64,000 nt of DNA from Macrotrachela quadricornifera (GCA_022393335.1 JAJEKB010021353.1:2283751-2347750), one strand, 5' to 3'; shown: positions 46,843 through 59,190, counted from the first letter of the stretch. Notes: a model not told the origin generated them from the letters alone. Made by a program: numbers and translations.

Positions 46843-49203
46843 CTATACTGAACATATATTAGCAGTGTTATTAAGAGAGGTAATTAATCCGTCAGTTTTT
46901 AATAAAATAGGATGTTTATTTGGATAAATTTTTTGTTGAATTTCATATGCTCTTTTATAATAATCGATGGCATTTTTATAAATTTTTTCATGTTCATAAT
47001 GTTGTCCAATTAACATTAAACAATCTGCTGTTGATGCATATTTATAGTGAATATTTGTTTCGAAAATATTTAATGCTTTTTCATAACAATCAATTCGTTT
47101 TCTTTTATCATTTGTTTCTTTGCAGAGTTTTCCTTCAATGACAAGTAAATGAGCAAAACTTATATGATTTAATGATAAATGTTGTGAATATAAAATAAAT
47201 TGTTTTTGATTAATATTGATTCCAGCTTGTCTATTACCTATTTTTTCATAAACTTCAATTAATTGTTGAATACAATTTATTTGAATAATATCACCCACAG
47301 GTAAATATTTATTAGCCATTGAAAATGCTGTGAAATAATATTGTTCAGCTTCATTAAATTTTTCTTGATTATAATAAATATTTCCAATAATACGTTGACA
47401 ATGAATAATTTCAACATGATTAATCTGTGAATTTTGTTGAAGTTGATCACGTGCTTGAATACATAATTGAAGAGCTTTATCATAATCACCTTTTTCATTA
47501 TATGCATTACCAATATTGAATATAGTTATAGCTGTATTATTTTCATTATTATTACATTTTAATGCTTTTTCATAGAAATGGAGAGCTTTATCAATATCAT
47601 TAATAGCCAAGTAATAGTTTCCAATATTATTTAATGATATTGCCAATAAAGGATGGTTAGAATCGGAAAAAATATTTTTTTTAATTTTATATGCATGATT
47701 AAAATGATTGAATGCTTCATTCCAATTTGTTGTACGCATATGTAAATCACCTAGATAATCGTGAGCTATTGCTCGATCTACGTGTTCTTTTTGTACTACT
47801 TGTAATATGAGTTGAAAATATGATTCAGCTTTAGAATAATGACCCATATTAATTAACATTCGTCCAAAAAGCATGTTTAGATTTCCTGTTTGATAGATTT
47901 TTCGAATTGATTTTAGCTGCTCTTTCATTTCTTCAATACCTTCGTTAGTTGCTCTCATTTTAATCAGCCATATATCATCTTCTTCATCGAATAATTCAAC
48001 ATTTTCAATTTTAAATACTGAACCGATATCGAATAATACTTCATATTCACCTCCATGGTTAGTATTTACATTTCGAGTGTTAGTATACATATTGATATCA
48101 ACAAAAATACTATTTATAGCATTGGATGGATTAACAGTTATTTCGAATAAAACAATTTTAGTATCTTCAGTTTTTTTCGCACTTTCAAGAAAAGACTGAG
48201 CTACAGACCGAAACCTTGATGTTGAAAAGAAACCATTTGTAGCAATTATACCACCAATATTCGATTTCAAATAGTCAAAATCTATATTGGGTAACTGTGG
48301 TTGACCTCGATATAATGTTAAAATTTCAGATAAATTTTGTTTTTTATGAATTGTTTCTAATTGAGTAGATAGATCAGTAATATAAAAACGGAATAAATAC
48401 CAAAGAGTTACATCTTCTGTTCGAAATGCTTGATTAACGAGTTTATAAACAAAACTTTCCTTTAAATACCATAGTATGGCATCTTCAGGTATGTATGTTT
48501 CACGAAACGATTCGATCTCACCAATCATATGATGATTATTTCGATAATAATCTAAACATTTATTAATCATTATTTTTTTCGCATGTTTTGTTTTTGGCAT
48601 TTGTTTGAGTATATCAATAAATGATATATAAGAAAAATAAGCACCTGTATTAATAGAATTCTGTGATGATAATGATAAAGTTAAAGGACGTATTGTTCGT
48701 AATGTTTGATTATTAAATAAATTGAATTTTAATGATGGTATTTCACTTTGAATACGATTTAATAAAGATTCATGTTCTGTACATAAATCACATACATTTG
48801 AATACTGTTTATATATTGAAAAATATTTATTATAATTATTACAAAATATAATTATTGTTGATAAATCTGTCGTTTTAGGAAGAACTTCTTCAGCAAATGC
48901 ACCAGATACTATTAATAAGATTTTCTCTTTCATTATTTTCATTTGTTCATAGTCATGTAAAAACATATTTGAATTATTATAGAATAAACATTTATTACTT
49001 AGTTGAAAAAGAAGATTTTTTGTACGTAATGAATTAAGAGAATCTTCTTTTGACGTTTTATCTAACCATATGAGTGTAAATATTTCACAACTATCAGCTT
49101 TATGATCAAAACAACGTTGAAGTACTTCGTTATTTATTATCGTATCATTATATCGAGATTCTTTATTATTGAAATGTAATATTTTGTTTCCCATTATATA
49201 CAA
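46843..49203 (-). CDS. ADP-ribosyltransferase fused to tetratricopeptide repeats
   Basis: A single 786-codon exon. After about 270 residues of unrecognised N-terminal sequence, residues 295-400 show the three elements of arginine-specific mono-ADP-ribosyltransferases: the YRGQ arginine (R299), the FFSTS strand (S327-S329) and the GGEYEVL loop with the catalytic E-x-E (E386, E388). An amphipathic linker follows, then about seven TPRs from residue 440 on (repeated A-x-x-Y/F, G-x-x-Y/N and A-I patterns), typical protein-docking helices. The enzyme would transfer ADP-ribose from NAD to a protein; the TPRs probably choose the partner. There is no signal peptide or membrane segment, so it is likely cytoplasmic. 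A second ATG (49194) gives an MGNK start and is the alternative. All catalytic residues are present. Vertebrate ART and insect-toxin ARTs share the fold; ART-TPR fusions are familiar from bdelloid gene sets. Confidence 0.88.
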   Translation of the reverse strand: MYIMGNKILHFNNKESRYNDTIINNEVLQRCFDHKADSCEIFTLIWLDKTSKEDSLNSLRTKNLLFQLSNKCLFYNNSNMFLHDYEQMKIMKEKILLIVSGAFAEEVLPKTTDLSTIIIFCNNYNKYFSIYKQYSNVCDLCTEHESLLNRIQSEIPSLKFNLFNNQTLRTIRPLTLSLSSQNSINTGAYFSYISFIDILKQMPKTKHAKKIMINKCLDYYRNNHHMIGEIESFRETYIPEDAILWYLKESFVYKLVNQAFRTEDVTLWYLFRFYITDLSTQLETIHKKQNLSEILTLYRGQPQLPNIDFDYLKSNIGGIIATNGFFSTSRFRSVAQSFLESAKKTEDTKIVLFEITVNPSNAINSIFVDINMYTNTRNVNTNHGGEYEVLFDIGSVFKIENVELFDEEDDIWLIKMRATNEGIEEMKEQLKSIRKIYQTGNLNMLFGRMLINMGHYSKAESYFQLILQVVQKEHVDRAIAHDYLGDLHMRTTNWNEAFNHFNHAYKIKKNIFSDSNHPLLAISLNNIGNYYLAINDIDKALHFYEKALKCNNNENNTAITIFNIGNAYNEKGDYDKALQLCIQARDQLQQNSQINHVEIIHCQRIIGNIYYNQEKFNEAEQYYFTAFSMANKYLPVGDIIQINCIQQLIEVYEKIGNRQAGININQKQFILYSQHLSLNHISFAHLLVIEGKLCKETNDKRKRIDCYEKALNIFETNIHYKYASTADCLMLIGQHYEHEKIYKNAIDYYKRAYEIQQKIYPNKHPILLKTDGLITSLNNTANICSV

Positions 49204-49567
49204 ATCTGAAATAGAGAAAATATATTATCGATTTTTATATCAATCTATAACTTATTTATAAATGATTCATTACATATAACATCTATAATAAAATATAACA
49301 GACTTTTCTTGTTTCAATAGTGATGAATCATTATTTTCATTTTACTTATTTTCAGCAGTTACCACAATCCAGAATCTAAAAATTTCTTGATTTCCTTGAA
49401 TTTCACTTCACATTTCAGTCGATAATCTGAATCACTCCTGAAATGACGCTGAATTTCTCTGCCTTGGAAAGTCGGCGATATGAGTAACTGTTGTGATAAC
49501 GTCGAATTTCTTGATTTTCCAATTTTTTGATTGTAGTTATATATCCTCTTTACTTGTTAAATAACAA
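49204..49567. other. 5' flank of the ART-TPR gene
   Basis: AT-rich presumed promoter and 5' UTR. No distinct element recognised. Confidence 0.4.
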
Positions 49568-50264
49568 CCCATGTCATCAAAATTGCGTGAAAATCGGCAA
49601 TTAATCGCGAAAATTGGCGGTTTTTTTGAAAAATCGCGATTAATCACCAACACTGACGATCTTTGATGATTTTATTTTTAATTTAAATAAAAGACATGAT
49701 TACTTTATGAATAAAACTTACCAATTTATGTTGATATTAGTGCTGATTTAAATAAAGATGAAATATTTATTTAATAAATAAAACTTACCTATTTATATTA
49801 GTATTGTTGTTGAGCTGAATAGAAATAAAAATATAATTTTTAATAAATAAAATTACTTACTGTAATTAATATTGTCATTGATCTAAATAAAAATATTTTT
49901 TTTTAATAAATAAAGTGACTTACTGTAATTCATATTGCTATTGACCTAAATAAAAATAAATATTCTTTTATAAATCAAATTACTTACTGTGATTGATATT
50001 ACTATTGATCTAAATAAAAATTTTTTTTTAATAAATCAAATTACTGTAATTAATATTGTCATTGATCTAAATAAAAATAATTTTTTATAAATAAAATCAT
50101 TGTGATTGATCCCATGTCATTGAAATCGAGTCTTTTTTGGCGATTAATTCGGATAGTCTAAGAACGTATATGTTCTTGGACTATCGCGATTAATCGCCGA
50201 TTTTTTTTAATTATAAGAAAATCGCGATTAATCGCCAGAAATGACCCGATTTCGATGACATGGG
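49568..50264. mobile_element. MITE with CCCATGTCATC ends, ATTAATCGC motifs and internal ~70-bp tandem repeats
   Basis: Ends CCCATGTCATC (49568) and GATGACATGGG (50264) are inverted. Both ends carry repeated ATTAATCGC/GCGATTAAT motifs (at least five). The centre (about 49680-50105) is a tandem array of roughly six ~70-bp units containing ATTGATCTAAATAAAAAT. No target duplication could be confirmed. Superfamily unknown; no transposase inside. Confidence 0.75.
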
Positions 50265-50927
50265 AATATGCAATAAAAATACTTGATTGTATTCGTCAAA
50301 ATTTCGTTGTAAAGATTTTTCTATCGAAAAGACAAAGAAAAATTGATATTTTGATTAATAGGATGAGAATTATAAATCTAAAATAAAGCCAGAAAAATAA
50401 TATATAGATATAATTAATTTGATGACGGCATATTTACCGAAAATACGAATCTAGGATTTTTTTAAAATTCAAATTGAATTTTGAAAAGAAAACAATCTTC
50501 CACTTTAACCAAAGTAGAAGGACTAAGTGGACTAAGAAATACTTGCTCATTTCAAGTAGAACTTATTCATTTCACATATCAACACGTAGAGGAGAATTTA
50601 ACAAAATAAGTTAGTATCTCTTTCATGGATGACTAAGGGCTCCTTAGCCCCCTTATTTCAATTTGAAATAAATTGCTTTTTTTCGGTTTAAATTCAGAAT
50701 GAAATTAAATATCCTAATGTATGGAAAATATATTATATATATTCTTAGAAAAATATTTCATATGAAAAAATTAGAAACAGAGTAGAAATATGAATTTCAA
50801 TCTTGTCTAAAAATTTTTGATAAACTATTTTAATTTTAATTACTAAAAATTTTTTTTTTATTAAAAGTTGAGATTTTAAAATTCTATTGTTTTTCTGCAT
50901 AAATACTAAAATAGTGAAAATGTACTG
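50265..50927. other. 3' flank of the membrane NHL gene
   Basis: AT-rich non-coding DNA with long T- and A-runs. No gene recognised. Confidence 0.4.
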
Positions 50928-53178
50928 CTAACCAGTCTGATTCATAGACGATAGCATTATGTAGGTTCGAAGTTTCATCATTTGTACATAATCATAAGTT
51001 TTACTAGCAAAGTAAATAGCACCATTTCTTGGATCTAACGCCATAGATGTTATCATATTAGGATTAAATCCATCAATAGCTCCTATTCCCATTTGAAAGG
51101 CAAGATGATAAATATTTGGCGATATTGACTGGTAAATTAAAATAGATGGATTTTCCACATCTAATATATACATATTGCCTTTACAATCAAATGCAATATC
51201 TCGTGTTTTATTTGGCAACGGTATTAATATGAACTCTTTAGTTGGATTTAGCGACCATTTTATCAGATTATAATGGGTGAAATTAAACGAAGAAATGGAA
51301 AGTGTCAACCAATCTATAATGTATAAATCATCTTTGTAATCTACATGAATATGTATCGGAGAAAAAATATTATTAATACCGGATGGTGATATACTTCTAT
51401 CTATTATAATTATGCTCTGGTTATAATATGGTGAAAACCATTTGATTACCTTTCCACTTCTATATATACGTTCACCGGTAAAAGTATTAATATCTGAATC
51501 ATATGATTCAGTAGTATAAATGTTAAAATGTGAGTCTAGAGTTAAGCCATGGCTAATACTAGTTGATCCATTAAAAAGAACAGCTCCATCATATACACCG
51601 CCCAAATTTTCTGGCATTGGCCAATACATAAGAACTCGATAGTACCAATGTGTTGAAGAAGAACTCGATTCCTTTTGGTTATCAACAACATAAATATTTT
51701 CATATTCATCAACAAATAATGAACTTGGTGCTTTTAATTTTGGATAAATACCACTACCATCAGCTATTATTATGGGATTTGTTATATTTTGTACATATTT
51801 AAGGATACGTTCATTATTGGTATCAGCAACATATAAATTACTTTTGTCATCTACAAATATATCCAATGGATTGTTTAACTGATAAATATCTGGAGCAATC
51901 GAACCACCAGCAACAATATGTTTATTAACACCATAAAGAGGAATTCCACGAGGAATGTTACAAATTCTTGATTTATTTCTCGAGATACCTGAAAGTACAC
52001 ATATGACAAAAGCTCATGAGTATCAAACTATCTTAAACATCATCAGAGCTCGAGCAAAGGAGCTGATTTTTTCCCAGTTCAAGAGACATGTATAAGCTTT
52101 ATATTGACAAAGACATGCCTTGGCAGCTCTTCCATTAGGGGACTCTATTGACTCCATTAAATTGAGATCTTTCATAATGCGTTGTAATGTTGAAGGCGAG
52201 ATATGAAGATGATATGCTGCTCTTCTTTCTGATATTTGTAGATAAGGGAATGAAAGTTTGAGAAACAATTTGTATATATTCATCTCTGTTGTCTGATTTT
52301 CGTCTTCCACTTCGTGGTATATCTTCGACAGAACCTGTCTCATCAAATTTTTTCGCGAGTCGAGAAACTCTTTGTCGAGCTGGCATCTCATCATTAGGAA
52401 ATTTATGTTGTTCCTCCTGGAATTTGTTATTGCTTGAGAAGAAACATTCTTTGTTCTTTTGTCAATCTCAGCATCTAGACGTACAACTTCGGATTAAAAT
52501 GTAACAGAAACATGTGAAAGAGAAAAGCACAAACCATATAAGAGTATAGAATAAATGGTTTATACCGTGTAAGAAAACAACGTGTGTTTCAAGAAAATCT
52601 AACGAAGGATACGAAAAGAGAATATATATGAACATCTAACACGTTTTAGTTCTAAGTTCATTATACATTACATTTCCTGTGAATCAGCGTCTGTTTCTAG
52701 TAGATTACTTTTTTTCGATATATGAGAGTTTCCTAATAGAGGATCTGTCAAGATATGTCTTTGTAAATAAAAAGCTTATACATGCCTCTTGAACTGGGAA
52801 AAAAATCAGCTTCTTTGCTCGAGCCGTTATAGAGATATTCAATATTTTACGGTTCGGTTGCGTTACGTATGGGCCACCCTGTATTTAACACATTCTGAGA
52901 AGTTTAGGTAAAACTTTCATACTTGATAGTATCGGTCTAATTACAGGACGCCTTGTTGTTGTATACGTAACTGAAATCTTTGTTGTCGCTAATGGTAACT
53001 GCTGTCGTCTGATTTTTGGTACAACAACTAATGTAATGACAAGTATTAACGCGATAATCAGCATACTAACTGCAATATAAATCGTAACTGCTTTAAATCG
53101 TTTTGGTTCCCTAGACATTGGTTGTGGTTGTTGATCATTGTTATCAAGAGGTTGATAAGGAAGCCCACCAGACCACAT
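50928..53178 (-). CDS. Membrane-anchored NHL-repeat protein, two exons
   Basis: Exon 1 (53178-52923) starts MWSGGLPYQPLDNN and encodes a short Pro/Gln-rich cytoplasmic tail, a transmembrane helix (about residues 30-53) and a Thr-rich stalk. It ends phase 1 before GTATGAAAG. Exon 2 (51988-50928) follows TTTCAG and restores the frame, for 438 residues. The propeller is divergent: HIVAGGS, then repeats with LDIFVDDKSNLYVAD, SSLFVDEYENIYVVD and DIAFDCKGNMYILD, so a type II membrane topology with the propeller outside is likely. The intron (51989-52922) holds a Tc1-like deletion derivative (about 52005-52881), which explains its length. The splice pairing rests on phase and on a matching TM-stalk-propeller order. 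Confidence 0.75.
52005..52881 (-). mobile_element. Tc1/IS630-type deletion derivative inside an NHL intron
   Basis: The right end reads CAGGGTGGCCCATACG on the minus strand, followed by TA. An arm containing CTCGAGCAAAG and CAGTTCAAGAGrCATGTATA recurs inverted at both ends, though the outermost left sequence is diverged. Inside, minus-strand frames 52394-52023 and 52386-52135 encode an HTH N-terminal transposase piece (SVEDIPRSGRR); the catalytic part is missing. It lies in an intron and should not disturb the protein if spliced out. Confidence 0.75.
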
Positions 53179-54750
53179 GTTAAAACAAGTTCTAGAGACG
53201 ATAAATTAAAATTTGTACTACAGCGAGGAATATTGAAAGGTTTAAGGAAGGAATACTTACTCTATCGTTTTGTTTACGACGATTACTTTTATGAAGAAAT
53301 GTATTACACCTTATAAATAAATTGAATTAATGGTATGTGAAGCCATGCATGTAACGAAACAACATACCAGATACCTTTTTCTCTTTATACGTCAGTGATG
53401 CACATGTTTAGGCTTACTTTCGTTTAGGATACATATTCAGTGTAAAACGGAAGTATATTGCCTATATATTTTTTTCTTATTCTTTCGTTGTTATTGTTTG
53501 TTATCTGTCAACGTCTTTATTATTCTTTATACTTTTGTTGTTGTTTGTTTTATTTAATCATAAATAAAATATATCCATTTATTACAAGTAATAATCATTA
53601 TTTCAATATTGCAATATTTAACTCTCATAAGCCGTTTATAGTGAGATCTCATTCCATAAGGCAAATATAATCCTTACTTCAATATCATTTTTTATAATTT
53701 AATTTATAAAATAAACAGAAAATTTATATTTTATTTTATGTTTTCTTTCACACTTATCACATTTAATGCAAAACATTAAGAATAAAAACAAAACAAATTT
53801 TAATATGAAATTATGTATGAATATAATATTAAAGTGATTCAATAGACTAATATTAAAACCATATATCGTATGAATATAAATTTATTTAATCGAAAACGAA
53901 ATATGTATTGAAATAATTTCAATAAAGTTTTCGAAGAAAATTTTTACAAATCAAAAATATCTTCATTAGTTCAGTTCATATATTCTTATATAAGAAATAA
54001 TTTGATTACCTGGCAATACTTGCTTAATTAACGAATATAAGGATTAATTAATCATATAAATAATATTTAGTCATGGGTCATAAGACGTAAAAAACAGTAT
54101 ACCTTCAGTTTCATTTCGTCGCAATTTGTGATAGAACAGAAAAAGAATAGCCGTGATCTAGACGTAAAAGAAACAGCAGAACGCAAGAGAATTCGTATTA
54201 ATAGTATCATCCGACTATCACCTTTTTTCTTCGATTTTGATCAAGTTTTGATGGAGAAATCTCCAAAATGCTGAGAGCTCTAAAAACACATGTAGTTTGC
54301 CCTATCATGAGTAAACTTGAGATGTCATCCTTTTCCGTTTATTGAAGCCTTTTGAATTTTACATATTTCGATTCGCCATCAAAAACTGAGTCTAATCATG
54401 TATTTTTTAATTATAAAAAATATGATGACTGTGTTCCATAATTTTGGCAAGAACAAGCACTCGACGAAATCAATCATCTCCTCTTTGGTTTTGAAATATT
54501 TCCTTGATCATCGTACACCACTAGAACCGCCATTTGAAGGCGAACAAAAGTATGCATTCCTTTTTTTGAATAGTTTTTTCCCTATGAAAATATCTCAATT
54601 TCATTTTACAGAACGATGAATAGAGGAACACAAGTTTTTGTTGAAACATAACCGTTTCGTTCACTTTTGACTTGGATGCATGTGAATAAAATGAAAATAC
54701 TATTGAGTTGGCACTAATTTTTTTGCGTTTTTCTTTTAACTTTCATTTTT
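53179..54750. other. AT-rich intergenic DNA
   Basis: Includes the presumed promoter of the membrane NHL gene. No gene, RNA or structured repeat found. Confidence 0.4.
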
Positions 54751-54904
54751 GTGTACTCAAAAAGTGAGTACACTACTAAAATCGGTCTGTGTGTCCGGCC
54801 GTCCGGCCGTTTACACGATAACTTTTCACAATTACATTCGATTGAGCTGACATTTTGTGCACAGAATTGTCTCATCAATATCTCGGTCGAGTTCGAAGAT
54901 GAGA
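54751..54904 (+). repeat. Dispersed repeat, copy 1 of 3
   Basis: Begins GTGTACTC-AAAAAGT-GAGTACAC, a small perfect hairpin, then ATCGGTCTGTGTGTCCGG, CCGTTTACACGATA and a shared tail ATATCTCGGTCGAGTTCGAA. Similar copies lie at 56024 and 56411 in the same orientation. Family unknown. Confidence 0.8.
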
Positions 54905-56023
54905 AGGATCTGGCAAGAAATAGTTGAGTTATCGAGAAAATTGTCATTATACACCAGACCATCCCTGAGGGGGAGTACAGGGATTTTTTCAAAAAAATTT
55001 TTTTCTCAGAATTATTTAAAATATATATTAATCGACTCCGTTTTTAATGCTGATCCCGAATATGATATTAATTTTGAATGAAATCGTAGTTTTTTAAGTG
55101 AAAGTTGCCTAAACAGGGTCCCATAATGCACAAAATCTGTATCTTGAGGACAGTGTACGTAAATATGTCTCAGGTGAATAGTGGTTTTGGGGTGTTCTAG
55201 AAGCATGGTTTTGTCGCTACTAATAAGAGTTATCAAATGGAAAAAATCCGAACTCGATAGCTATTAATATTAGTGCATTATTATGAAAATACTGATACCT
55301 CTGTATATCATATATCTATCATAGATTCATGAGATTACCTATGACCATAATCTCGGTAGATACAAGCACAAATCCATTCTTAATTAACTCCACCTACCCA
55401 ATTCTCTAAGCTGAGCATAAATCTGAACTTGATTTGTGTGATTTCTGAAGATATTCAATCACTGTGGGAGTTGAATCAATGATCACTAGATAGGGTCGAC
55501 TACAGTATCCTCCATGGTAGCTTGCTTCTCTAGGTTTTGTATTCTTTCAATTCAGTGGTAAAAGATAAGTCGTTGATGAGACCTATGTCTTATAGAAAAA
55601 TAAGCCTAAGATCTCGTGCACCAGGTGAGAAAAATCCAAAATACTACCTCCCACAGTGTAATATTGCTTCGAATTTCCTCAGTTTTTGAATTCTATCACT
55701 TCTTTTATCTTAAAATTTACTTACTTGAGTAGAATGAATTTGTAGACTGAACTATTTTCTGTCCAAATGAGATGTCCCAGAGCTCAAATGGCTAATTCAT
55801 TCACGAGATAAGGTCAAAATGCTGAGCATATACTCAAGATGGATAGTTTTCTAGAGAGTTCAATCAAAATCAATTTGTCGTCAATTATTTTTACTTTTTT
55901 ACTGTTTAGTCGTGACATAAACCATGCGCTAATAACTAATAATGCATTCTACTTCAGTTTGACTTATATCTATAAAAATTTCTCGTTAGATGATTGAGAT
56001 GGTCTACTCAAACAGTCCTTTTT
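54905..56023. other. Non-coding DNA between repeat copies
   Basis: No gene recognised. Minus-strand frames near 55012-55236 show no motif. Confidence 0.4.
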
Positions 56024-56168
56024 GTGCACTCAAAAAGTTCATAGACTCTAGAATCGGACAGTGTGTCCGTCCGTTTACACGATAGCTTTTGAAAGGCTCA
56101 TCCAATTGTCATGAAATTTTGTACATAGAATGATCTACTCGATATCTCAGTCGAATTCGAAAATGAGG
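56024..56168 (+). repeat. Dispersed repeat, copy 2 of 3
   Basis: GTGCACTCAAAAAGTTCATA to GATATCTCAGTCGAATTCGA. Lacks the perfect terminal hairpin of copy 1 but keeps GTGTGTCCGTCCGTTTACACGA. Confidence 0.8.
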
Positions 56169-56410
56169 GGAATTCGTTAAGGATTTGCAGCGTTACGGCA
56201 AAAATCTTCTCATTTTCTATGTAAATAATGACCTTTTCTAATTTTGTTAATCGATGTCGCTTGTTTATGTTAAAATTAAATTATTTTTATTAATAATTTA
56301 TAATCATATCGATTTATTATTTTTGAATATGAATCTGAGGAATCTTCTACTATGGAGGCCAATTGAATTTCCTCCTTGATATTTTTTGTTTTTATTACTA
56401 CAGTCTTCTT

Positions 56411-56554
56411 GTGTACTCAAAAAGCTCATATACTATAGAATCGGTTTGTATGTCCGGCCGTTTACACGATAGCTTCAGAGAGGAAAATCAGATCATGGTG
56501 AAATTTTCTACACAATTTAGTCTCATAAATATCTTGATCGAGTTCGAAGATGAG
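56411..56554 (+). repeat. Dispersed repeat, copy 3 of 3
   Basis: GTGTACTCAAAAAGCTCATA to ATCTTGATCGAGTTCGAAGA. Contains TGTCCGGCCGTTTACACGAT. Confidence 0.8.
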
Positions 56555-57878
56555 CCTGATTGAATGAGCCCTTCCTGAGTTATTGCAAAAATACTGATTC
56601 TTTCCTATAGTTTTTCTAGAGGAAGATCGATATATCGCCGTTCTCGTAGGAAACGTTTCTATCAGAGTCGAATAAAACTCCATTTGTTATATACCATTCG
56701 ATAGAGAATTTTATGATCTACAAAATGATATATAATATATAAAGAAATAAGAAGCGTAAGTTACCTATATTGCAAACATAATTATACTGGAAGTGGTTCC
56801 AATGTTGTCAACGATCTCATTGGCCCACAACTAGGGCTCTATCTTCCGATCACAGATATGTTACTTCGAGATTTTCTGGGTCGAAGAACTCGAATCTGTA
56901 CTTTATTTACCTCGAAATACCATTGGTTGAATCAAAGGCGTAAGTCAGGCACTAAGGCAGGGGGTCGTAACCTAAGTTTTTCTATTTTGGTGACCAGAAA
57001 AAATCAAGTTTTCAAAAGCAGGAGGTAAATCTTTCTTTTCTATTAATTTTTCGTGAGCCGGGGGCAAGGTGTAGTCCCCACTGGCCTCCTTATTTACGCC
57101 TTTGGAGAGAGAAGTAACCAATAAAAATCAAGTTATGAGAAAAATAGTTTTTCTTTGGGTAAATGAAAGCGGAGGCTTCAAATCTGAGTTGTATTCGATC
57201 CAAAATTCTTTCGGATAAACAACAGTCAACAGAAATTGTGCTCATAAAGACAATTTGTCCTGATAATTTTGGCATTCATACATTCTATGATGACTCATCT
57301 GACTCATACACTTTTTGCAGTACACATAACTTTCGGATAAAATCCGAAGTTTCCGCATTTATTTTTTCTTATCTTGCAAAATGACAGAAAGATAGAGTAC
57401 GACAGTGAAAACTGTTGAAAAATCTATACATTATTAGGCTCGCGCATTTCTACGGACTTTGGTCCTGTGCTGAATAACAACTATTCTGGACTCATAAACA
57501 CAGATTACATGAAAAGTAAAGCAGTCGAGAGAAAAAATTCAAAATCTAATCTTCAATCAAGAATTTATTCAGTTAGATTTCGCGATTCTTCACCGAACAA
57601 AAGTAGGATTAATTAATACCTGTAAAAATAATCAGATAGAGAAAAATCAATCAATCATTACAAAATTATCCATTTCAATCTCTCTTTTTCTATATTCATT
57701 TTTTCACAGAGTTATTCATTCACCGAAAAGAAAGAAAGAAAGAAAAGTGTTGTCAGAGTATAAATTAATTGAAAAACAAATTTTTTTCTTTATCTGTTCG
57801 TTCTGCAGATTCATATAAGACAATAAGATAGATACAGACTTTGCTGACAATGATGAACATCATCTTCTCTTTTCACAG
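56555..57878. other. Upstream region of the third NHL gene
   Basis: Should contain earlier exons of the gene at 57879, but I could not find a convincing membrane or B-box exon ending in phase 1. A ~172-bp candidate element lies at 56933-57104. CT-rich and AT-rich sequence fills the rest. Confidence 0.4.
56933..57104. mobile_element. Candidate small MITE
   Basis: Ends CAAAGGCGTAA and TTACGCCTTTG are perfect 11-bp inverses, and both flanks inside are G-rich (GGCAGGGGG, GGGGGCAAGG). No target duplication matches, so this is tentative. Confidence 0.45.
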
Positions 57879-58795
57879 CTCTTCCCCTCAATGCTACATG
57901 GATACAGTATGGTGTCACTGTTGCTGGAGGAAATGGTGATGGTAGTGCACTGCACCAAATCAATGATCCTCAAGGTCTCTTTGTGGATGATGATCAAACT
58001 GTATATATCGTAGATCGTCAGAATAATCGTATTGTAGCATGGAAATATGGTACAAAGAGAGGTCAAGTTGTAGCTGGTGGAAACCAAGAAGGAAATCGAA
58101 CAGACCAGTTGGATTGGCCAGTAGATGTGATTGTCGATAAAGAGACAGATAGTCTCATCGTCTGCGATTCAATCAACAGACGAGTGATGCGATGGTCTCA
58201 TCAAAATGGTATAATAAGTGGAGAAATTATTATCACTAATATTACGTGTAAGGGATTGACGATGGACAATCAGAGATTTCTCTACGTCACCGACACTCGA
58301 AAGCATGAAGTGAGGCGATACGGTGTGGAAGACACACAAGGAACAGTAGTGGCAGGTGGAAATGGAGAAGGTAATCAACTCAATCAATTCAATTATCCTT
58401 ACGGCATCTTCCTCGAAAGAAATCAGTCAGTGTACGTGTCGGAACTCTTCAATCACCGCGTGATGATGTGGATGAAGAATGCGGAAGAAAGGATTGTAGT
58501 GGCTGGTGGTCATGGTAAAGGAAGTGCTCTGACACAATTGAATTGGCCTAGGGGAGTGTTCGTCGATGAATCGGGCACAGTCTATGTTGTAGACGGAAAG
58601 AATAATCGAGTGATGCGGTGGGGCAAAGGAATGACAAAAGGAGAAGTGATTATTGGTGGAAACAAGAACGGAAGACAAGCAAATCAGTTAGATGACCCCG
58701 AGGATTTGTCATTCGATCGATATGGCAATTTGTATGTGACTGATACTTACAATAATCGAGTACAACGATTTTCGATCAAAAAGACAACAAATTGA
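57879..58795 (+). CDS. NHL-repeat propeller, C-terminal exon
   Basis: The exon begins after TTTTCACAG with two bases completing a codon, the same phase as the other NHL exons here. About 305 residues form six NHL blades: GVTVAGGNGDG, QGLFVDDDQTVYIVDRQNNR, then GQVVAGG, GTVVAGG, RIVVAGG and GEVIIGG units, each with QL/QF-N-x-P and NRV elements, ending QRFSIKK. It is far closer to the propeller of the gene at 16176 than to the one at 50928. The 5' exon or exons are missing from what I can see. A poly(A) signal AATAAA lies at 59018-59023. Confidence 0.8.
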
Positions 58796-59190
58796 TGTTG
58801 TCGTTAGAGGATGATATGCGTCATCCTCTTTTCGTTCACGTACTTTTTTATCTTTCTGTCTTCAACACATATTCTTTCTGCTCTCTTCACATATGTTCAC
58901 ATGCTTTCTATTCTATTCACATCTATCAGTCTATCTTCGTTCTATTCACATTTCATCATCTTTCCAGTTGTTTCACCTTTGTTCGTATGTAGTATATATA
59001 GCGTTGATTTCTTTGCAATAAATCATCATCATTTATTATTACTCGTTTCCATCTACCCTTCAGAGTTAGTTCACCAAGAGCGATCCGATCCAATTCTTGA
59101 ATAGGACAACGCGCTCGCAGTTGTTTGTTTGTTTGCTGAGAAAAGAACGGGAGCTGATAAAACCACATATCAGCCCACTAAGAATTTGTA
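58796..59190. other. 3' flank of the third NHL gene
   Basis: TC-rich tract with repeated TTCACAT (58860-58980), then the AATAAA at 59018. No other feature. Confidence 0.4.
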
